From: Pseudomonas nabeulensis
GTDB lineage: Bacteria > Pseudomonadota > Gammaproteobacteria > Pseudomonadales > Pseudomonadaceae
DNA length: 64,000 nt
Assembly: GCF_004682045.1 (NCBI RefSeq)
Contig: NZ_QUZT01000002.1
Coordinates: 62,001-126,000 of the forward strand
Direction: 5' to 3'
Shown: positions 51,831-62,500 of the stretch, piece after piece
Layout of the letters: every line of letters starts with the position of its first letter
Position numbering within the stretch: the first letter of the stretch is position 1
Notes under the pieces: model-generated
What the model was told of the DNA's origin: nothing
The model's input: only the letters and a program-made list of their open reading frames with translations
Databases searched by the model: none
Program-made: the position numbers and the translations under genes

Positions 51831-53005
51831 GCATTATCCGATTCGACAATGTCGACGTGATCTTCACCAAAGACCCACGCGAAGCGCTCAAGCTGCTGGA
51901 CCAGGGCATGAGCCGCAACGAGATCCTGAAAAAGACCGGGCAGATTGTCGGCGTAGAAAAAGCCAGCCTGGATATCGAAAAAGGCGAAATCTGCGTGCTG
52001 ATGGGCCTGTCGGGCTCCGGCAAATCCAGCTTGCTGCGCTGCATCAACGGCCTCAACACCGTCAGCCGTGGCCAACTGTTCGTGGAGCATGAAGGGCGCC
52101 AGATCGACATCGCCTCCTGCACGCCCGCCGAGCTGAAAATGATGCGCACCAAACGCATCGCCATGGTGTTCCAGAAGTTCGCCCTGATGCCTTGGCTGAC
52201 GGTGCGCGAAAACATCAGCTTCGGCCTGGAGATGCAAGGCCGTCCGGAGAAAGACCGACGCAAGCTGGTGGATGAAAAGCTCGAACTGGTGGGCCTGGCC
52301 CAATGGCGCAACAAGAAGCCCGACGAGCTGTCCGGCGGCATGCAGCAACGCGTCGGCCTGGCGCGTGCGTTGGCGATGGACGCCGATATTTTGCTGATGG
52401 ACGAACCCTTCTCGGCCCTCGACCCGCTGATCCGCCAAGGCTTGCAAGATGAGCTGTTGGAGCTGCAACGCAAGCTGAGCAAGACCATCGTGTTCGTGAG
52501 TCACGACCTGGATGAGGCGCTCAAATTGGGTAGCCGCATCGCGATCATGAAAGACGGCAAGATCATCCAGTACAGCGTGCCGGAAGAAATCGTGCTGAAC
52601 CCGGCGGACGACTATGTGCGCACCTTCGTCGCCCACACCAACCCGCTGAACGTGCTGTGCGGCCGCAGCCTGATGCGCACGCTGGACAACTGCAAGCGCG
52701 TCAACGGCTCGGTATGCCTGGACCCGGGTGGCGATTCATGGCTGGACCTGGCCGAAGGCAACACCATTAAAGGTGCTCGTCAGAATGGTGCGGTGATGAA
52801 CTTGCAGAATTGGGCACCGGGGCAAGCGGTGGAAGGCCTGGGTCGGTTGCCGACGCTGGTGGACTCGAATATCGGCATGCGCGATGCGTTGCAGATTCGT
52901 TATCACACCGGGAATAAGTTGGTGTTGCATGACAACAACCAGGTGGTGGGGATTCTGGGGGACAGTGAGTTGTACCATGCCCTGCTAGGCAAAAATCTGG
53001 GCTAA
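51827..53005 (+). CDS. cbcV: Quaternary amine ABC transporter ATPase
   Basis: A 392-residue ProV-type ATPase with Walker A GLSGSGKSSLLR near residue 65, ABC signature LSGGMQQRVGLARALA near 168, Walker B ILLMDEPFSALDP and the H-loop VFVSHDLDEA. The C-terminal ~130 residues form CBS-like regulatory domains (RQNGAVMNLQNWAPGQAVEGLG; QVVGILGDSELYHALLG), which in relatives sense ionic strength. Ends the cbc operon; an unusual long REP variant follows. Confidence 0.93.
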   Translation: MSIIRFDNVDVIFTKDPREALKLLDQGMSRNEILKKTGQIVGVEKASLDIEKGEICVLMGLSGSGKSSLLRCINGLNTVSRGQLFVEHEGRQIDIASCTPAELKMMRTKRIAMVFQKFALMPWLTVRENISFGLEMQGRPEKDRRKLVDEKLELVGLAQWRNKKPDELSGGMQQRVGLARALAMDADILLMDEPFSALDPLIRQGLQDELLELQRKLSKTIVFVSHDLDEALKLGSRIAIMKDGKIIQYSVPEEIVLNPADDYVRTFVAHTNPLNVLCGRSLMRTLDNCKRVNGSVCLDPGGDSWLDLAEGNTIKGARQNGAVMNLQNWAPGQAVEGLGRLPTLVDSNIGMRDALQIRYHTGNKLVLHDNNQVVGILGDSELYHALLGKNLG

Positions 53006-53042
53006 CCAACACTGCAAAACCAACTGTAGAAACTGGGTCAAT

Positions 53043-53159
53043 GTGGGAGGGGCGGTGCGACGATTCGACTTGCCCCCGATAGCAGTGGATCAGTAACAGA
53101 TGTACTGACTGACACACTGTAATCGGGGGCAAGTCGAATCGTCGCACCGCCCCTCCCAC
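53043..53159. repeat. REP doublet with a 16-base insertion in both arms
   Basis: Same outer ends as class A (GTGGGAGGGG … CTTGCCCCCGAT), but both arms carry CGGTGCGACGATTCGA between GGGG and CTTG, as exact mirror images. The unit is 117 bases long. It separates cbcV from convergent betT. The same insert is found in one arm of the doublet at 57700. Confidence 0.9.
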
Positions 53160-53223
53160 ATTTGGATCTGTTTACACAGTTGGACCCAGTGGTGTCAGTG
53201 AGGACACCACCAGGCTTCAACTA

Positions 53224-55215
53224 TCAGCTATAAACCCGGCCAAGGAGCTGCCGATGGCTTTCAAACTGATCGAGCACATCCCGGGTAATTTGCTCCTGGG
53301 TGAAGCCCATCAGGTCGTATTCCTGAGGTCCGTTGTGCAGGTAGACCTCAGCCCGGTAGTAACGCGTGCGCTCTTCCTCGGGCAGGTCGTTCGGTGCCGA
53401 CGAGTAAGCGTCCAGGCTCACTTCGTAGACAAACGGGTTGCCCTCTTCCCTCTCGATGCGCACACCGATGCAGCGCTTGGATTTGCCCAACAGCGTTTGC
53501 ACCTCCAACCCTTGGTCACGCAGCGCAACGGCGGCCTCTTCCAACGCCGGCGTTACGTGCTTGTCCATGAAACGCTGCACCGTGCCCTGGCTCGGCTGCA
53601 GGTCCAGCGCAGTCAGGCGTTCGCTGAAACCACGACGACCGCGCTCGGCCAATTGCGCCTGCTCTTGTTCGATGGCCACGTCCTGGCGCATCGCCTTGTG
53701 CAAACCGAACATAAAGAACACCAGCACCACCGAGAACGGCAGCCCCGCCAGCACCACCATGGTCTGCATGGCTTCGAAGTTGCCCGCGAACAGCAGGCCG
53801 ATGGTCACCAGGGTGATCACCGCCGACCAGAAGATCCGCAGCCAGTGCGGCGCATCTTCATCCACATTGCCGCCTTTGCACGACAGGTTGGCCATCATCA
53901 CCGCGCCGGAATCCGCCGGGGTCAGGAACAGCACAAAGCCCACAAAGATCGACACACCGATGACGACTTTCGACGCCGGGTAATGCTCAAGCAGTTGGTA
54001 GATGGCCATGGACGGTTGTTCCAGGGCGGTCTTGCCCAACTCCACCGCGCCGTGGTTCAGCACCAGGTCCAGCGCCGAGTTACCGAAGATCGACAGCCAC
54101 GCCAGGGTAAAGCCCAGTGGGATCAGCAACACGCCGGCCACCAGTTCACGCACCGTGCGACCACGGGAAATACGCGCGATGAACATGCCCACGAATGGGG
54201 CCCAGGAAATCCACCACGCCCAGTAGAACAGGGTCCACAGGCCCATCCAGCGCTCGGTCTTGTCGGCGTCGCCTTCGTACACATACAGGTCGAAGGTTTT
54301 CAGGATGATGCCGTTGAGGTAGTCACCGGTGTTCTGCACCAGGCCGTTGAGCAGGTGCAAAGTCGGGCCGAACAGCAGCACAAAAATCAGCAGACCGCTG
54401 AACAGCACAATGTTGAGGTTGGACAGACGGCGAATGCCGTTCTCCACACCCGACACGGCGGCGATGGTCGCCACGGTGCTCATCACGATGATCACGATCA
54501 ACAGGTTGGTGTTGCTGTGTTCCATGCCGAACAGGTTTTCCAACCCCGACGACACTTGCATCGAACCAATCCCCAGGTTCGTCACCAGGCCCAACAAGGT
54601 CACGAACATGCCGAAACCGTCCACCGCATGGCCGGCCGCGCCCTTCACCCAACGCTCGCCCACCAGCGGGTACAGCGCCGAACGCAAGGCCAGCGGCTGG
54701 TTATGTCGGTACGCGAAGTACGCCACGGCCAGGCCGACCAACGCATAGATCGCCCAGCCGTGCAGGCCCCAGTGCAGGAACGTCAGTTGCAGCGCCTGGC
54801 GCGCTGCGCCATTGCTGGCCGCTGCGCCTTCGGGCGGGTTGAAGTAGTGGTCCAACGGCTCCGAGGCGCCGAAGTACAGCAGCGAGATGCCGATACCCGA
54901 CGAGAACAACATGCCGGCCCAGGCGCCGTAGCTGAAGTCCGGGGTGTCGTCCTTGCTGCCCAGTTTCAATTTGCCGTAGGAGGAAAACGCCAGGCCGACC
55001 ACGAACACCAGGTAAGCGGCGATGACCACCATGTAATACCAGCCGAAGCTTTTCGACAGCCACGCCTGGGCGACGCCGAGCATGCGCCCGGCCTCCTGCG
55101 GGGCGATGATCAGGATGGCAGTCAACAACAGAATCAACGCGGTGGAGGTGTAGAACACCCAACCGTTGACCCGCACCTTTTCCGGCGGGGTCTTTATAAG
55201 AGAGGCAGAACTCAT
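53224..55215 (-). CDS. betT: BCCT-family choline transporter
   Basis: A 663-residue transporter with 12 helices and the BCCT Trp-rich core (LFYWAWWISWAPFVGMFIARISRGRTVRE, here in part), plus a ~150-residue hydrophilic C-terminal domain that in BetT relatives senses osmolarity. High-capacity proton-coupled choline uptake. Start at 55215 (MSSASLIKTPP); the longer frame to 55332 has no supporting signals. Divergent from betI with a shared operator. Confidence 0.92.
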   Translation of the reverse strand: MSSASLIKTPPEKVRVNGWVFYTSTALILLLTAILIIAPQEAGRMLGVAQAWLSKSFGWYYMVVIAAYLVFVVGLAFSSYGKLKLGSKDDTPDFSYGAWAGMLFSSGIGISLLYFGASEPLDHYFNPPEGAAASNGAARQALQLTFLHWGLHGWAIYALVGLAVAYFAYRHNQPLALRSALYPLVGERWVKGAAGHAVDGFGMFVTLLGLVTNLGIGSMQVSSGLENLFGMEHSNTNLLIVIIVMSTVATIAAVSGVENGIRRLSNLNIVLFSGLLIFVLLFGPTLHLLNGLVQNTGDYLNGIILKTFDLYVYEGDADKTERWMGLWTLFYWAWWISWAPFVGMFIARISRGRTVRELVAGVLLIPLGFTLAWLSIFGNSALDLVLNHGAVELGKTALEQPSMAIYQLLEHYPASKVVIGVSIFVGFVLFLTPADSGAVMMANLSCKGGNVDEDAPHWLRIFWSAVITLVTIGLLFAGNFEAMQTMVVLAGLPFSVVLVFFMFGLHKAMRQDVAIEQEQAQLAERGRRGFSERLTALDLQPSQGTVQRFMDKHVTPALEEAAVALRDQGLEVQTLLGKSKRCIGVRIEREEGNPFVYEVSLDAYSSAPNDLPEEERTRYYRAEVYLHNGPQEYDLMGFTQEQITRDVLDQFESHRQLLGRVYS

Positions 55216-55448
55216 GGCGCAGATGCTCCGGGCAGTGCGAAAGAGAAACACAAGGCAACGGTTATCCCGGGACATCGATTTATCGGCAGTCGACGGACGG
55301 GTGTTATAAAGACACCCCGAAAATCCTTGCACCCCTACCGAAGCGGTAGACAGGGCGTTTCAAGGGTTTTTGCGGGTGCCGGATGTCGCGGCTCCCAGGC
55401 AGGAAAAACCTGTAGGCAGCGACCATTTGTCGCAGATCTTATTCTTTG

Positions 55449-55468
55449 TTGATTGAACGTTCAATCAA
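55449..55468. promoter_or_regulatory. BetI operator palindrome
   Basis: TTGATTGAACGTTCAATCAA is a perfect 20-base palindrome in the 323-base betT–betI gap, 70 bases before the betI start. It fits the site expected for a TetR-type dimer. BetI is known to bind such a site and to be released by choline. The rest of the gap shows no other clear element. Confidence 0.85.
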
Positions 55469-55538
55469 AACAAAATAGACTGGCCATCAAGCCGACGGAC
55501 GTTTATCGCCCATCGGCAGGCCAAAGGAGAGGTGCTAC

Positions 55539-56144
55539 ATGCCCAAGGTCGGTATGCAACCCATACGCCGCCAGCAGTTGATCGAAGCCACGCTCACGGC
55601 CATCGATCAGGTCGGAATGGGGGATGCCAGCATTGCGCTGATCGCCCGTTTGGCCGGCGTCTCGAACGGCATCATCAGTCACTACTTTCAGGACAAGAAC
55701 GGCCTGATCGCAGCGACCATGCGTTACCTGATGAACGCGCTGATCGACAACGTCCACGAACGCAGGCGCGCCCTGAAGGATGACAGCCCACGGGCGCACC
55801 TCCAGGTGATTATCGAAGGCAACTTCGACGCCAGCCAGGTCAACGGCCCGGCAATGAAAACCTGGTTGGCCTTCTGGGCCACCAGCATGCACCACCCGTC
55901 ATTGCACCGGTTGCAGCGGATCAACGATCAACGTCTGTATTCCAACCTGTGCTGCCAGTTCCGCCGAGTGCTGCCGCTGCCGCGTGCACGCAAGGCAGCC
56001 CGAGGGCTGGCGGCCCTGATCGACGGTTTGTGGTTGCGCGGCGCCCTGTCGGGAGACGCTTTCGACACGGAGCAGGCGCAACGGATCGCTTACGAATACA
56101 TGGATTTCCAATTGGCCAAGCAGGGTACGTCAGAGCACACATAA
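55539..56144 (+). CDS. betI: Choline-responsive TetR repressor
   Basis: A 201-residue TetR-family repressor with N-terminal HTH ([30 protein letters not shown]) and a ligand domain ([33 protein letters not shown], aromatic-rich as needed for a quaternary amine). AGGAGAGG lies seven or eight bases upstream. Represses betIBA and probably betT in the absence of choline. First gene of betIBA. Confidence 0.93.
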   Translation: MPKVGMQPIRRQQLIEATLTAIDQVGMGDASIALIARLAGVSNGIISHYFQDKNGLIAATMRYLMNALIDNVHERRRALKDDSPRAHLQVIIEGNFDASQVNGPAMKTWLAFWATSMHHPSLHRLQRINDQRLYSNLCCQFRRVLPLPRARKAARGLAALIDGLWLRGALSGDAFDTEQAQRIAYEYMDFQLAKQGTSEHT

Positions 56145-56194
56145 CCGCTCAACGCCCGAACCGCGCCAACCACTTATGCACTTGCGAGGACTTT

Positions 56195-57667
56195 ATGGCC
56201 CGTTTCGAACTGCAAAAACTCTACATTGACGGCGGCTACAGCGACGCTGGCAGCGATGCCACCTTCGACGCCATCAACCCGGCTAACGGTGAAGTCCTCG
56301 CCCAAGTGCAACGCGCCACCTTTGACGACGTTGAACGCGCCGTGGTCAGCGCCGAAAAAGGCCAGAAAATCTGGGCCGCCATGACCGCCATGGAGCGTTC
56401 GCGCATCCTGCGCCGTGCCGTCGACATCCTGCGCGAGCGCAACGATGAGCTGGCCGCCCTGGAAACCCTGGACACCGGTAAAGCCTTCTCCGAAACCAAG
56501 TACGTCGACATCGTTACCGGCGCCGACGTACTGGAATACTACGCAGGCCTGGTGCCCGCCATCGAAGGCGAGCAGATCCCACTGCGCGACACTTCGTTCG
56601 TCTACACCCGCCGCGAGCCGCTGGGCGTGGTCGCCGGTATCGGCGCGTGGAACTACCCGATCCAAATCGCCCTGTGGAAATCCGCACCGGCCCTGGCCGC
56701 CGGTAACGCGATGATCTTCAAGCCAAGCGAAGTCACCTCGCTGACCACCCTGAAACTGGCCGAGATCTACACCGAAGCCGGCGTTCCGGCGGGCGTGTTC
56801 AACGTACTGACCGGCAGCGGCCGTGAAGTCGGCACCTGGCTGACCGAGCACCCGCGCATCGAAAAAATCTCCTTCACCGGCGGCACCGACACCGGCAAGA
56901 AGGTCATGGCCAGCGCGTCGAGCTCCTCGCTCAAAGACGTGACCATGGAACTGGGCGGCAAGTCGCCACTGATCATCTTCGACGACGCCGACCTGGATCG
57001 CGCCGCCGACACTGCGATGATGGCCAACTTCTACAGCTCCGGTCAGGTGTGCACCAACGGCACCCGCGTATTCGTACCGAAGCACCTGCAAGCCGCGTTC
57101 GAAGCCAAGATCGCCGAGCGTGTTGCGCGCATTCGTGTGGGTAACCCGGAAGACGAGAACACCAACTTCGGTCCGCTGGTCAGCTTCCAACACATGGAAA
57201 GCGTGCTGGGCTATATCGCCAAGGGCAAAGAGCAAGGCGCACGCCTGCTGTGCGGCGGCGAGCGTTTGACCGCTGGCGACTTCGCCAAAGGCGCGTTCGT
57301 GGCGCCGACTGTATTCACCGACTGCACCGACGACATGGTCATCGTGCGTGAAGAAATCTTCGGCCCGGTCATGGCGATCCTGACCTACGAAACCGAAGAA
57401 GAAGTGATCCGCCGCGCCAACGACACCGACTTCGGTCTGGCGGCCGGCCTGGTCACCAAAGACCTGAACCGCGCGCACCGCGTGATTCATCAGCTGGAAG
57501 CGGGTATCTGCTGGATCAACGCCTGGGGCGAGTCCGACGCGAAGATGCCAGTGGGTGGCTACAAGCAATCCGGTGTGGGCCGTGAGAACGGCATCAGCTC
57601 GCTGAACAACTTCACCCGCATCAAATCGGTACAGGTTGAGCTGGGCGATTACGCCTCGGTGTTCTAA
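56195..57667 (+). CDS. betB: Betaine aldehyde dehydrogenase
   Basis: A 490-residue aldehyde dehydrogenase making glycine betaine from betaine aldehyde with NAD(P). Cofactor loop [12 protein letters not shown], catalytic Glu in [12 protein letters not shown] and catalytic Cys in [18 protein letters not shown] is seven bases upstream of the ATG at 56195; the longer frame into betI is a shadow. 50 bases after betI. Confidence 0.95.
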   Translation: MARFELQKLYIDGGYSDAGSDATFDAINPANGEVLAQVQRATFDDVERAVVSAEKGQKIWAAMTAMERSRILRRAVDILRERNDELAALETLDTGKAFSETKYVDIVTGADVLEYYAGLVPAIEGEQIPLRDTSFVYTRREPLGVVAGIGAWNYPIQIALWKSAPALAAGNAMIFKPSEVTSLTTLKLAEIYTEAGVPAGVFNVLTGSGREVGTWLTEHPRIEKISFTGGTDTGKKVMASASSSSLKDVTMELGGKSPLIIFDDADLDRAADTAMMANFYSSGQVCTNGTRVFVPKHLQAAFEAKIAERVARIRVGNPEDENTNFGPLVSFQHMESVLGYIAKGKEQGARLLCGGERLTAGDFAKGAFVAPTVFTDCTDDMVIVREEIFGPVMAILTYETEEEVIRRANDTDFGLAAGLVTKDLNRAHRVIHQLEAGICWINAWGESDAKMPVGGYKQSGVGRENGISSLNNFTRIKSVQVELGDYASVF

Positions 57668-57699
57668 CACCCGAGTCCTGTATTGCCTGTGAGGCCGCC

Positions 57700-57803
57700 A
57701 TCGGGGGCAAGTCGAATCGTCGCACCGCCCCTCCCACATTTGACTGTATTTACATATCTGGATTTGTGAACACAGTCAGTGTGGGAGGGGGCTTGCCCCC
57801 GAT
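57700..57803. repeat. Mixed REP doublet, one arm with the 16-base insert
   Basis: The first half (57700–57737) carries the insert TCGAATCGTCGCACCG found also at 53043. The second half (57781–57803) is a plain class A half. The arms therefore do not match. It lies between betB and betA. Confidence 0.88.
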
Positions 57804-57843
57804 GAGGCCCTACCTGACCACACTTCAAAAAGGGGTACATCCA

Positions 57844-59547
57844 ATGTCCCAAGAATACGACTACATCATTGTGGGTGCCGGCTCCGCCGGTAACACCCTG
57901 GCGACCCGTCTGACCGAAGACGAAGGCGTCACCGTCCTGCTGCTGGAAGCCGGCGGCCCCGACTACCGTTTCGACTTCCGCACGCAAATGCCTGCGGCGT
58001 TGGCGTTCCCGCTGCAAGGCCGCCGCTACAACTGGGCCTACGAGACCGATCCAGAGCCGCACATGGACGGCCGCCGTATGGAATGCGGTCGCGGCAAGGG
58101 CCTGGGTGGTTCTTCGCTGATCAACGGCATGTGCTACATCCGCGGCAACGCCATGGACTACGACGGCTGGGCAAAACTGCCAGGCCTGGAAAACTGGACG
58201 TACCTCGATTGCCTGCCGTACTTCCGCAAAGCCGAAACCCGCGACATCGGCCCGAACGACTGGCACGGCGGCGATGGCCCGGTCAGCGTGACCACGCCCA
58301 AAGCCGGTAACAACCCGCTGTTCCACGCCATGGTTGAAGCCGGCGTGCAAGCCGGTTACCCGCGCACCGTCGACCTGAACGGCTACCAGCAAGAAGGCTT
58401 CGGCCCGATGGACCGCACCGTCACGCCTAAAGGCCGTCGCGCCAGCACCGCGCGCGGTTACCTGGACACCGCCAAGAAGCGTTCGACGCTGACCATCGTC
58501 ACCCACGCCCTGACCGACAAAGTGTTGTTCGAAGGCAAGCGTGCCGTTGGCGTGCGTTACCTGATTGGCGCCGCCGAAGAGCGCGTTGAAGCCCGCGCCC
58601 GTAAAGAAGTACTGGTGTGCAGCGGCGCAATCGCTTCGCCGCAATTGCTGCAACGCTCCGGCGTTGGCCCGGCCAAACTGCTGGAAAGCCTCGACATCCC
58701 GGTGGTCCACGACCTGCCCGGCGTCGGCGAAAACCTGCAGGATCACCTTGAGCTGTACCTGCAATACGCCTGCACCCAACCGGTGTCGCTGTACCCGTCG
58801 CTGCTCTGGTACAACCAACCGGCCATCGGTGCCGAGTGGCTGTTCAACGGCACCGGCATCGGCGCCAGCAACCAATTCGAAGCGGGCGGTTTTATCCGTA
58901 CCCGTGAAGAATTCGAATGGCCGAACATCCAGTACCACTTCCTGCCGGTGGCGATTAACTACAACGGCAGCAACGGTGTGCAAGAGCACGGTTTCCAGGC
59001 GCACATGGGCTCCATGCGTTCGCCGAGCCGTGGTCGCATCCAGCTCAAGTCGAAGAACCCACGGGACTACCCGAGCATCCTCTTCAACTACATGGCCACC
59101 GAGCAGGACTGGCAGGAATTCCGCGACGGCATCCGCCTGACCCGTGAAATCATGCAGCAGCCAGCCCTGGACCAGTACCGTGGCCGCGAAATCAGCCCGG
59201 GCATCGAAGTGCAAACCGATGAACAGTTGGACAAGTTCATCCGCGAGCACGCCGAGACCGCGTTCCACCCGTCCTGTTCGTGCAAGATGGGCACCGACGA
59301 CATGGCGGTCGTGGATGGCGAAGGCCGCGTGCATGGCATGCAAGGCCTGCGCGTGGTGGATGCGTCGATCATGCCGATCATCACCACCGGCAACCTGAAC
59401 GCGCCGACGATCATGATCGCCGAGAAAATCGCCGACAAGATCCGTGGCCGCCAGCCGCTGCCGCGCAGCACTGCCGACTACTACGTGGCCGGCGATGCGC
59501 CGGTGCGTGGCAAGCCGATGCGTGAAGTAGGCCCAACAGCACAGTAA
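57844..59547 (+). CDS. betA: Choline dehydrogenase
   Basis: A 567-residue GMC-family FAD enzyme oxidising choline to betaine aldehyde at the membrane. FAD turn [17 protein letters not shown] at residues 7–23, GMC signatures [17 protein letters not shown] and [15 protein letters not shown], and catalytic-region His in [10 protein letters not shown] and Asn in [15 protein letters not shown]. Start at 57844. A REP doublet lies between betB and betA. Last of betIBA. Confidence 0.95.
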   Translation: MSQEYDYIIVGAGSAGNTLATRLTEDEGVTVLLLEAGGPDYRFDFRTQMPAALAFPLQGRRYNWAYETDPEPHMDGRRMECGRGKGLGGSSLINGMCYIRGNAMDYDGWAKLPGLENWTYLDCLPYFRKAETRDIGPNDWHGGDGPVSVTTPKAGNNPLFHAMVEAGVQAGYPRTVDLNGYQQEGFGPMDRTVTPKGRRASTARGYLDTAKKRSTLTIVTHALTDKVLFEGKRAVGVRYLIGAAEERVEARARKEVLVCSGAIASPQLLQRSGVGPAKLLESLDIPVVHDLPGVGENLQDHLELYLQYACTQPVSLYPSLLWYNQPAIGAEWLFNGTGIGASNQFEAGGFIRTREEFEWPNIQYHFLPVAINYNGSNGVQEHGFQAHMGSMRSPSRGRIQLKSKNPRDYPSILFNYMATEQDWQEFRDGIRLTREIMQQPALDQYRGREISPGIEVQTDEQLDKFIREHAETAFHPSCSCKMGTDDMAVVDGEGRVHGMQGLRVVDASIMPIITTGNLNAPTIMIAEKIADKIRGRQPLPRSTADYYVAGDAPVRGKPMREVGPTAQ

Positions 59548-59559
59548 CTGATGTACTTT

Positions 59560-59652
59560 GTGGCGAGGGAGCTTGCTCCCGCTGGAGTGCGAAGCGCTCC
59601 CAAGATTTTTGGGGCCGCTGCGCAGCCCAGCGGGAGCAAGCTCCCTCGCCAC
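59560..59652. repeat. REP doublet, class C
   Basis: Nearly identical copy of the class C doublet at 48082, including the inner part and the preceding TACTTT. Lies after betA. Confidence 0.9.
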
Positions 59653-59725
59653 AGGTGCTCACCTCCTCCTTGATCAGCTACTCTGTCCGCCTGCCCGCGA
59701 CGAGCCCGCCCACAAGGAAGGCCCC

Positions 59726-61168
59726 ATGTTCGACTACCACGCCACACTCAAAAAACACTTCGCAGCCCTGCGCACCCGCGCCGAATTTTTCTCGCTGCGT
59801 TACGTGCGCGAATCCGGCCACTCCCTGGCCGTGCGCAAAAACGTTGCCGAACCGCCGCACCTGAACCACGACGAAGGCGCCATGCTCACCGTGCGTCTCA
59901 ACGGTGTGGAAGCCTACGCGGCGACCAACGATATCTCCCTGGCCGGCCTGCAAGCCGCCCTTGAGCGTGCCGAACAACAGGCGCGTTTGATCAAGCCCCA
60001 TGCCCTGCTGGATCTACGCGACCAACATGTCTCCAGCGATGTCGCCGACTACCTGTCCCCCGAACTCGACCAGCCCTTCCCTTCCTTGAGCGACTGCTAC
60101 CAATTGCTCGGCAGCGAATCCGCCGCAGTCCCCAAGGATGACCGTCTGGTGAGCTGGGAAGTCAGCCTCGGCCTGACCCACGTCGAGCAGATCTACCTCA
60201 ACAACGCCGGCGCCGAACTGCGCCAGGCCCAGCGCTTTGTGTTTCCCGGCGTCAACGTCACCGCCTACGACGGCCACGACAGCCAGACCCGCACCCTCGG
60301 CGGCAGCAATTTCGGCCAACAGGGCGGCATTGAAGTGATCAACCGCTTCGGCCTGGCCGGCGCCGCGCCGCGCATCGCCGACGAAGCCCTGCAATTGCTG
60401 CTCGCCCCGAATACGCCCAACGGCCCGCGTGACCTGCTGTTGATGCCCGACCAGATGATTTTGCAGATCCACGAGTCCATCGGCCACCCGCTGGAGCTGG
60501 ACCGTATCCTCGGCGATGAGCGCAACTACGCCGGCACCAGTTTTGTGAAGGCCAGCGACTTTGGCCAGCTGCAATACGGCTCACCGTTGCTCAACGTGAC
60601 CTTCGACCCGGACATTCCCGAGCAACTCGCCAGCTACGGCCATGACGACGACGGCACCGCCGCGAGCAAACAATTCCTGATTCGCGAAGGCCTGTTGCTC
60701 AAGCCACTGGGCGGCGCGTTGTCGCAATTCCGTTCGGGCATGGGTGGCGTCGCCAACAGCCGTGCCAGCAGTTGGAACCGTGCGCCCATCGACCGCATGG
60801 CCAACCTGAATATCGAAGCCGGCGACCAGAGCCTGGCGCAACTGGTGGGCGGTATCGAAAACGGCATCCTGATGTCGACCAACCGTTCGTGGTCCATCGA
60901 CGATGCGCGCAATAAATTCCAGTTCGGCTGCGAGTGGGGCCAGTTGATCGAAAACGGCGAGCTCAAGGGCGTGGTGAAAAACCCCAACTACCGGGCGATT
61001 TCCGCGCAGTTCTGGCGCAACCTCAGCGCGGTCGGCGACGCCAGCACCTTCAAGGTCTTGGGCACGCCGAACTGCGGCAAAGGCGAACCCAACCAGGTAA
61101 TTCGCGTCGGCCACGCCTCGCCGGCCTGTGTGTTCAGCAACGTTGATGTATTCGGGGGAGATGCCTGA
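59726..61168 (+). CDS. TldD-like metalloprotease subunit
   Basis: A 480-residue member of the TldD/PmbA family. The metal-binding HExxxH motif is present as HESIGH (His249, Glu250, His254), with Cys further on (GTPNCGKGEPNQVIRVGHASPACVF) as expected for the zinc site. The family cleaves unfolded peptides between two different subunits, and in some bacteria matures RiPP peptides. Start at 59726 with AAGGAAGG upstream; the earlier frame covers a REP. Overlaps the next gene by one base. This is not the housekeeping tldD context. Confidence 0.85.
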   Translation: MFDYHATLKKHFAALRTRAEFFSLRYVRESGHSLAVRKNVAEPPHLNHDEGAMLTVRLNGVEAYAATNDISLAGLQAALERAEQQARLIKPHALLDLRDQHVSSDVADYLSPELDQPFPSLSDCYQLLGSESAAVPKDDRLVSWEVSLGLTHVEQIYLNNAGAELRQAQRFVFPGVNVTAYDGHDSQTRTLGGSNFGQQGGIEVINRFGLAGAAPRIADEALQLLLAPNTPNGPRDLLLMPDQMILQIHESIGHPLELDRILGDERNYAGTSFVKASDFGQLQYGSPLLNVTFDPDIPEQLASYGHDDDGTAASKQFLIREGLLLKPLGGALSQFRSGMGGVANSRASSWNRAPIDRMANLNIEAGDQSLAQLVGGIENGILMSTNRSWSIDDARNKFQFGCEWGQLIENGELKGVVKNPNYRAISAQFWRNLSAVGDASTFKVLGTPNCGKGEPNQVIRVGHASPACVFSNVDVFGGDA

Positions 61169-62484
61169 TGAACAACTTCAAGGCATTGGTGGAATGGCTC
61201 ACGCAGGCCATCACCGACAGCGAACAATTCCACCTGGGCTATGCGGATGAATCGTCCGAGTTCGTGCGGTTCAACCACGCCAAGGTGCGCCAGGCGGGCC
61301 AGGTACAGCAGGCCAGCGTCAACCTGAAACTGATCAATGACGGGCGTCACGCCGACCTGGCCATCACCCTCGCGGGCGAACCGCAGGTTGACCTGCAGCG
61401 CCTCGCCGACGGCCTGCAACAACTGCGCGAAACCTTGCCGCTGTTGCCCCCCGACCCTTACCTGCTGCTGAACCACAACGCCTGGCAGAGCAACAACGAA
61501 CAGGCGCAACCGCTGCCGGAACTGGCCCTGGTGCTGGAAGACATCAGCCGTGCCGCAGACGGCGTGGACCTGGTGGGGTTCTATGCCGCCGGGCCGATCA
61601 GCCGTGGCTTTGCCAGTTCATCGGGGGCGTTTGGCTGGCACCAGGCCAATAGCTTCAATTTCGATTTCAGCCTGTTCCACGCCAATGGCGAGGCGGTCAA
61701 GGCCAGCTACGCCGGGCACACGTGGGACAGCACCGAATTTGCCGCGCGTTTCCAGCAGGCCCGCGAGCAGTTGGAGTACCTTGGCCGTCCGCTGCACACA
61801 CTGGCGCCTGGGCAATACCGCGCCTACCTCGCGCCAGCGGCGATTGAAGAAATCATCAGCATCATTACCTGGGGTGGTTTCTCCGCCCAGGCCATCGCCA
61901 GCAAGGGCAGTTCATTGCAAAAGCTCTATGCAGGCGAACAGTCCCTGAGCCCGTTGGTGACGGTGGCCGAGCAGGTCAGCGGCTCGTTGAGCCAGGCGTT
62001 CTCCACCGAAGGCTACCCGCGTGGCGATGTCACGTTGATCGAGGCGGGCAAGGCCGAAGGCCAGTTAATCAACTCCCGCAGCGCCGCCGAATACGGTCTG
62101 AGCACCAACGGCGCCAGCAGCGATGAATCGCCCAGTGCGTTGCAGATGGCGGCGGGTAGCCTGGCCCAGGCCGATATCCTCAAGCAGTTGGGCACCGGGT
62201 TGTACATCAGCAACCTGTGGTACTTGAACTACTCCGACCTGCCGGCGGCGCGCCTCACGGGCATGACGCGGTTTGCCACGTTCTGGGTGGAAGACGGTGA
62301 GATCAAGGCGCCGGTGAGTACCATGCGGTTTGATGACAGTGTGTATAGCTTGCTGGGGTCGCAGCTGGAAGCGCTGACGGCTGAGCGGGAGTTGTTGTTG
62401 TCGCCAAGTACCTATAGCCAGCGCAATACCTCGTCCAACCTGTTGCCGGGGGCCTTGGTAAAGCGCCTTACGCTGACCCTCTAA
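61168..62484 (+). CDS. TldE/PmbA-like partner subunit
   Basis: A 438-residue PmbA-family protein without an HExxxH motif, as expected for the TldE partner. Typical blocks: GRPLHTLAPGQYRAYLAPAAIEEII and the C-terminal LYISNLWYLNYSDLPAARLTGMTRFATFWVEDGEI, which lines the joint active site. It starts on the last base of the TldD stop (TGATG). The pair forms a two-gene operon closed by a REP doublet. Substrate unknown; no small peptide gene is obvious beside it. Confidence 0.82.
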   Translation: MNNFKALVEWLTQAITDSEQFHLGYADESSEFVRFNHAKVRQAGQVQQASVNLKLINDGRHADLAITLAGEPQVDLQRLADGLQQLRETLPLLPPDPYLLLNHNAWQSNNEQAQPLPELALVLEDISRAADGVDLVGFYAAGPISRGFASSSGAFGWHQANSFNFDFSLFHANGEAVKASYAGHTWDSTEFAARFQQAREQLEYLGRPLHTLAPGQYRAYLAPAAIEEIISIITWGGFSAQAIASKGSSLQKLYAGEQSLSPLVTVAEQVSGSLSQAFSTEGYPRGDVTLIEAGKAEGQLINSRSAAEYGLSTNGASSDESPSALQMAAGSLAQADILKQLGTGLYISNLWYLNYSDLPAARLTGMTRFATFWVEDGEIKAPVSTMRFDDSVYSLLGSQLEALTAERELLLSPSTYSQRNTSSNLLPGALVKRLTLTL

Positions 62485-62500
62485 ACACTGAAAATCCCTT

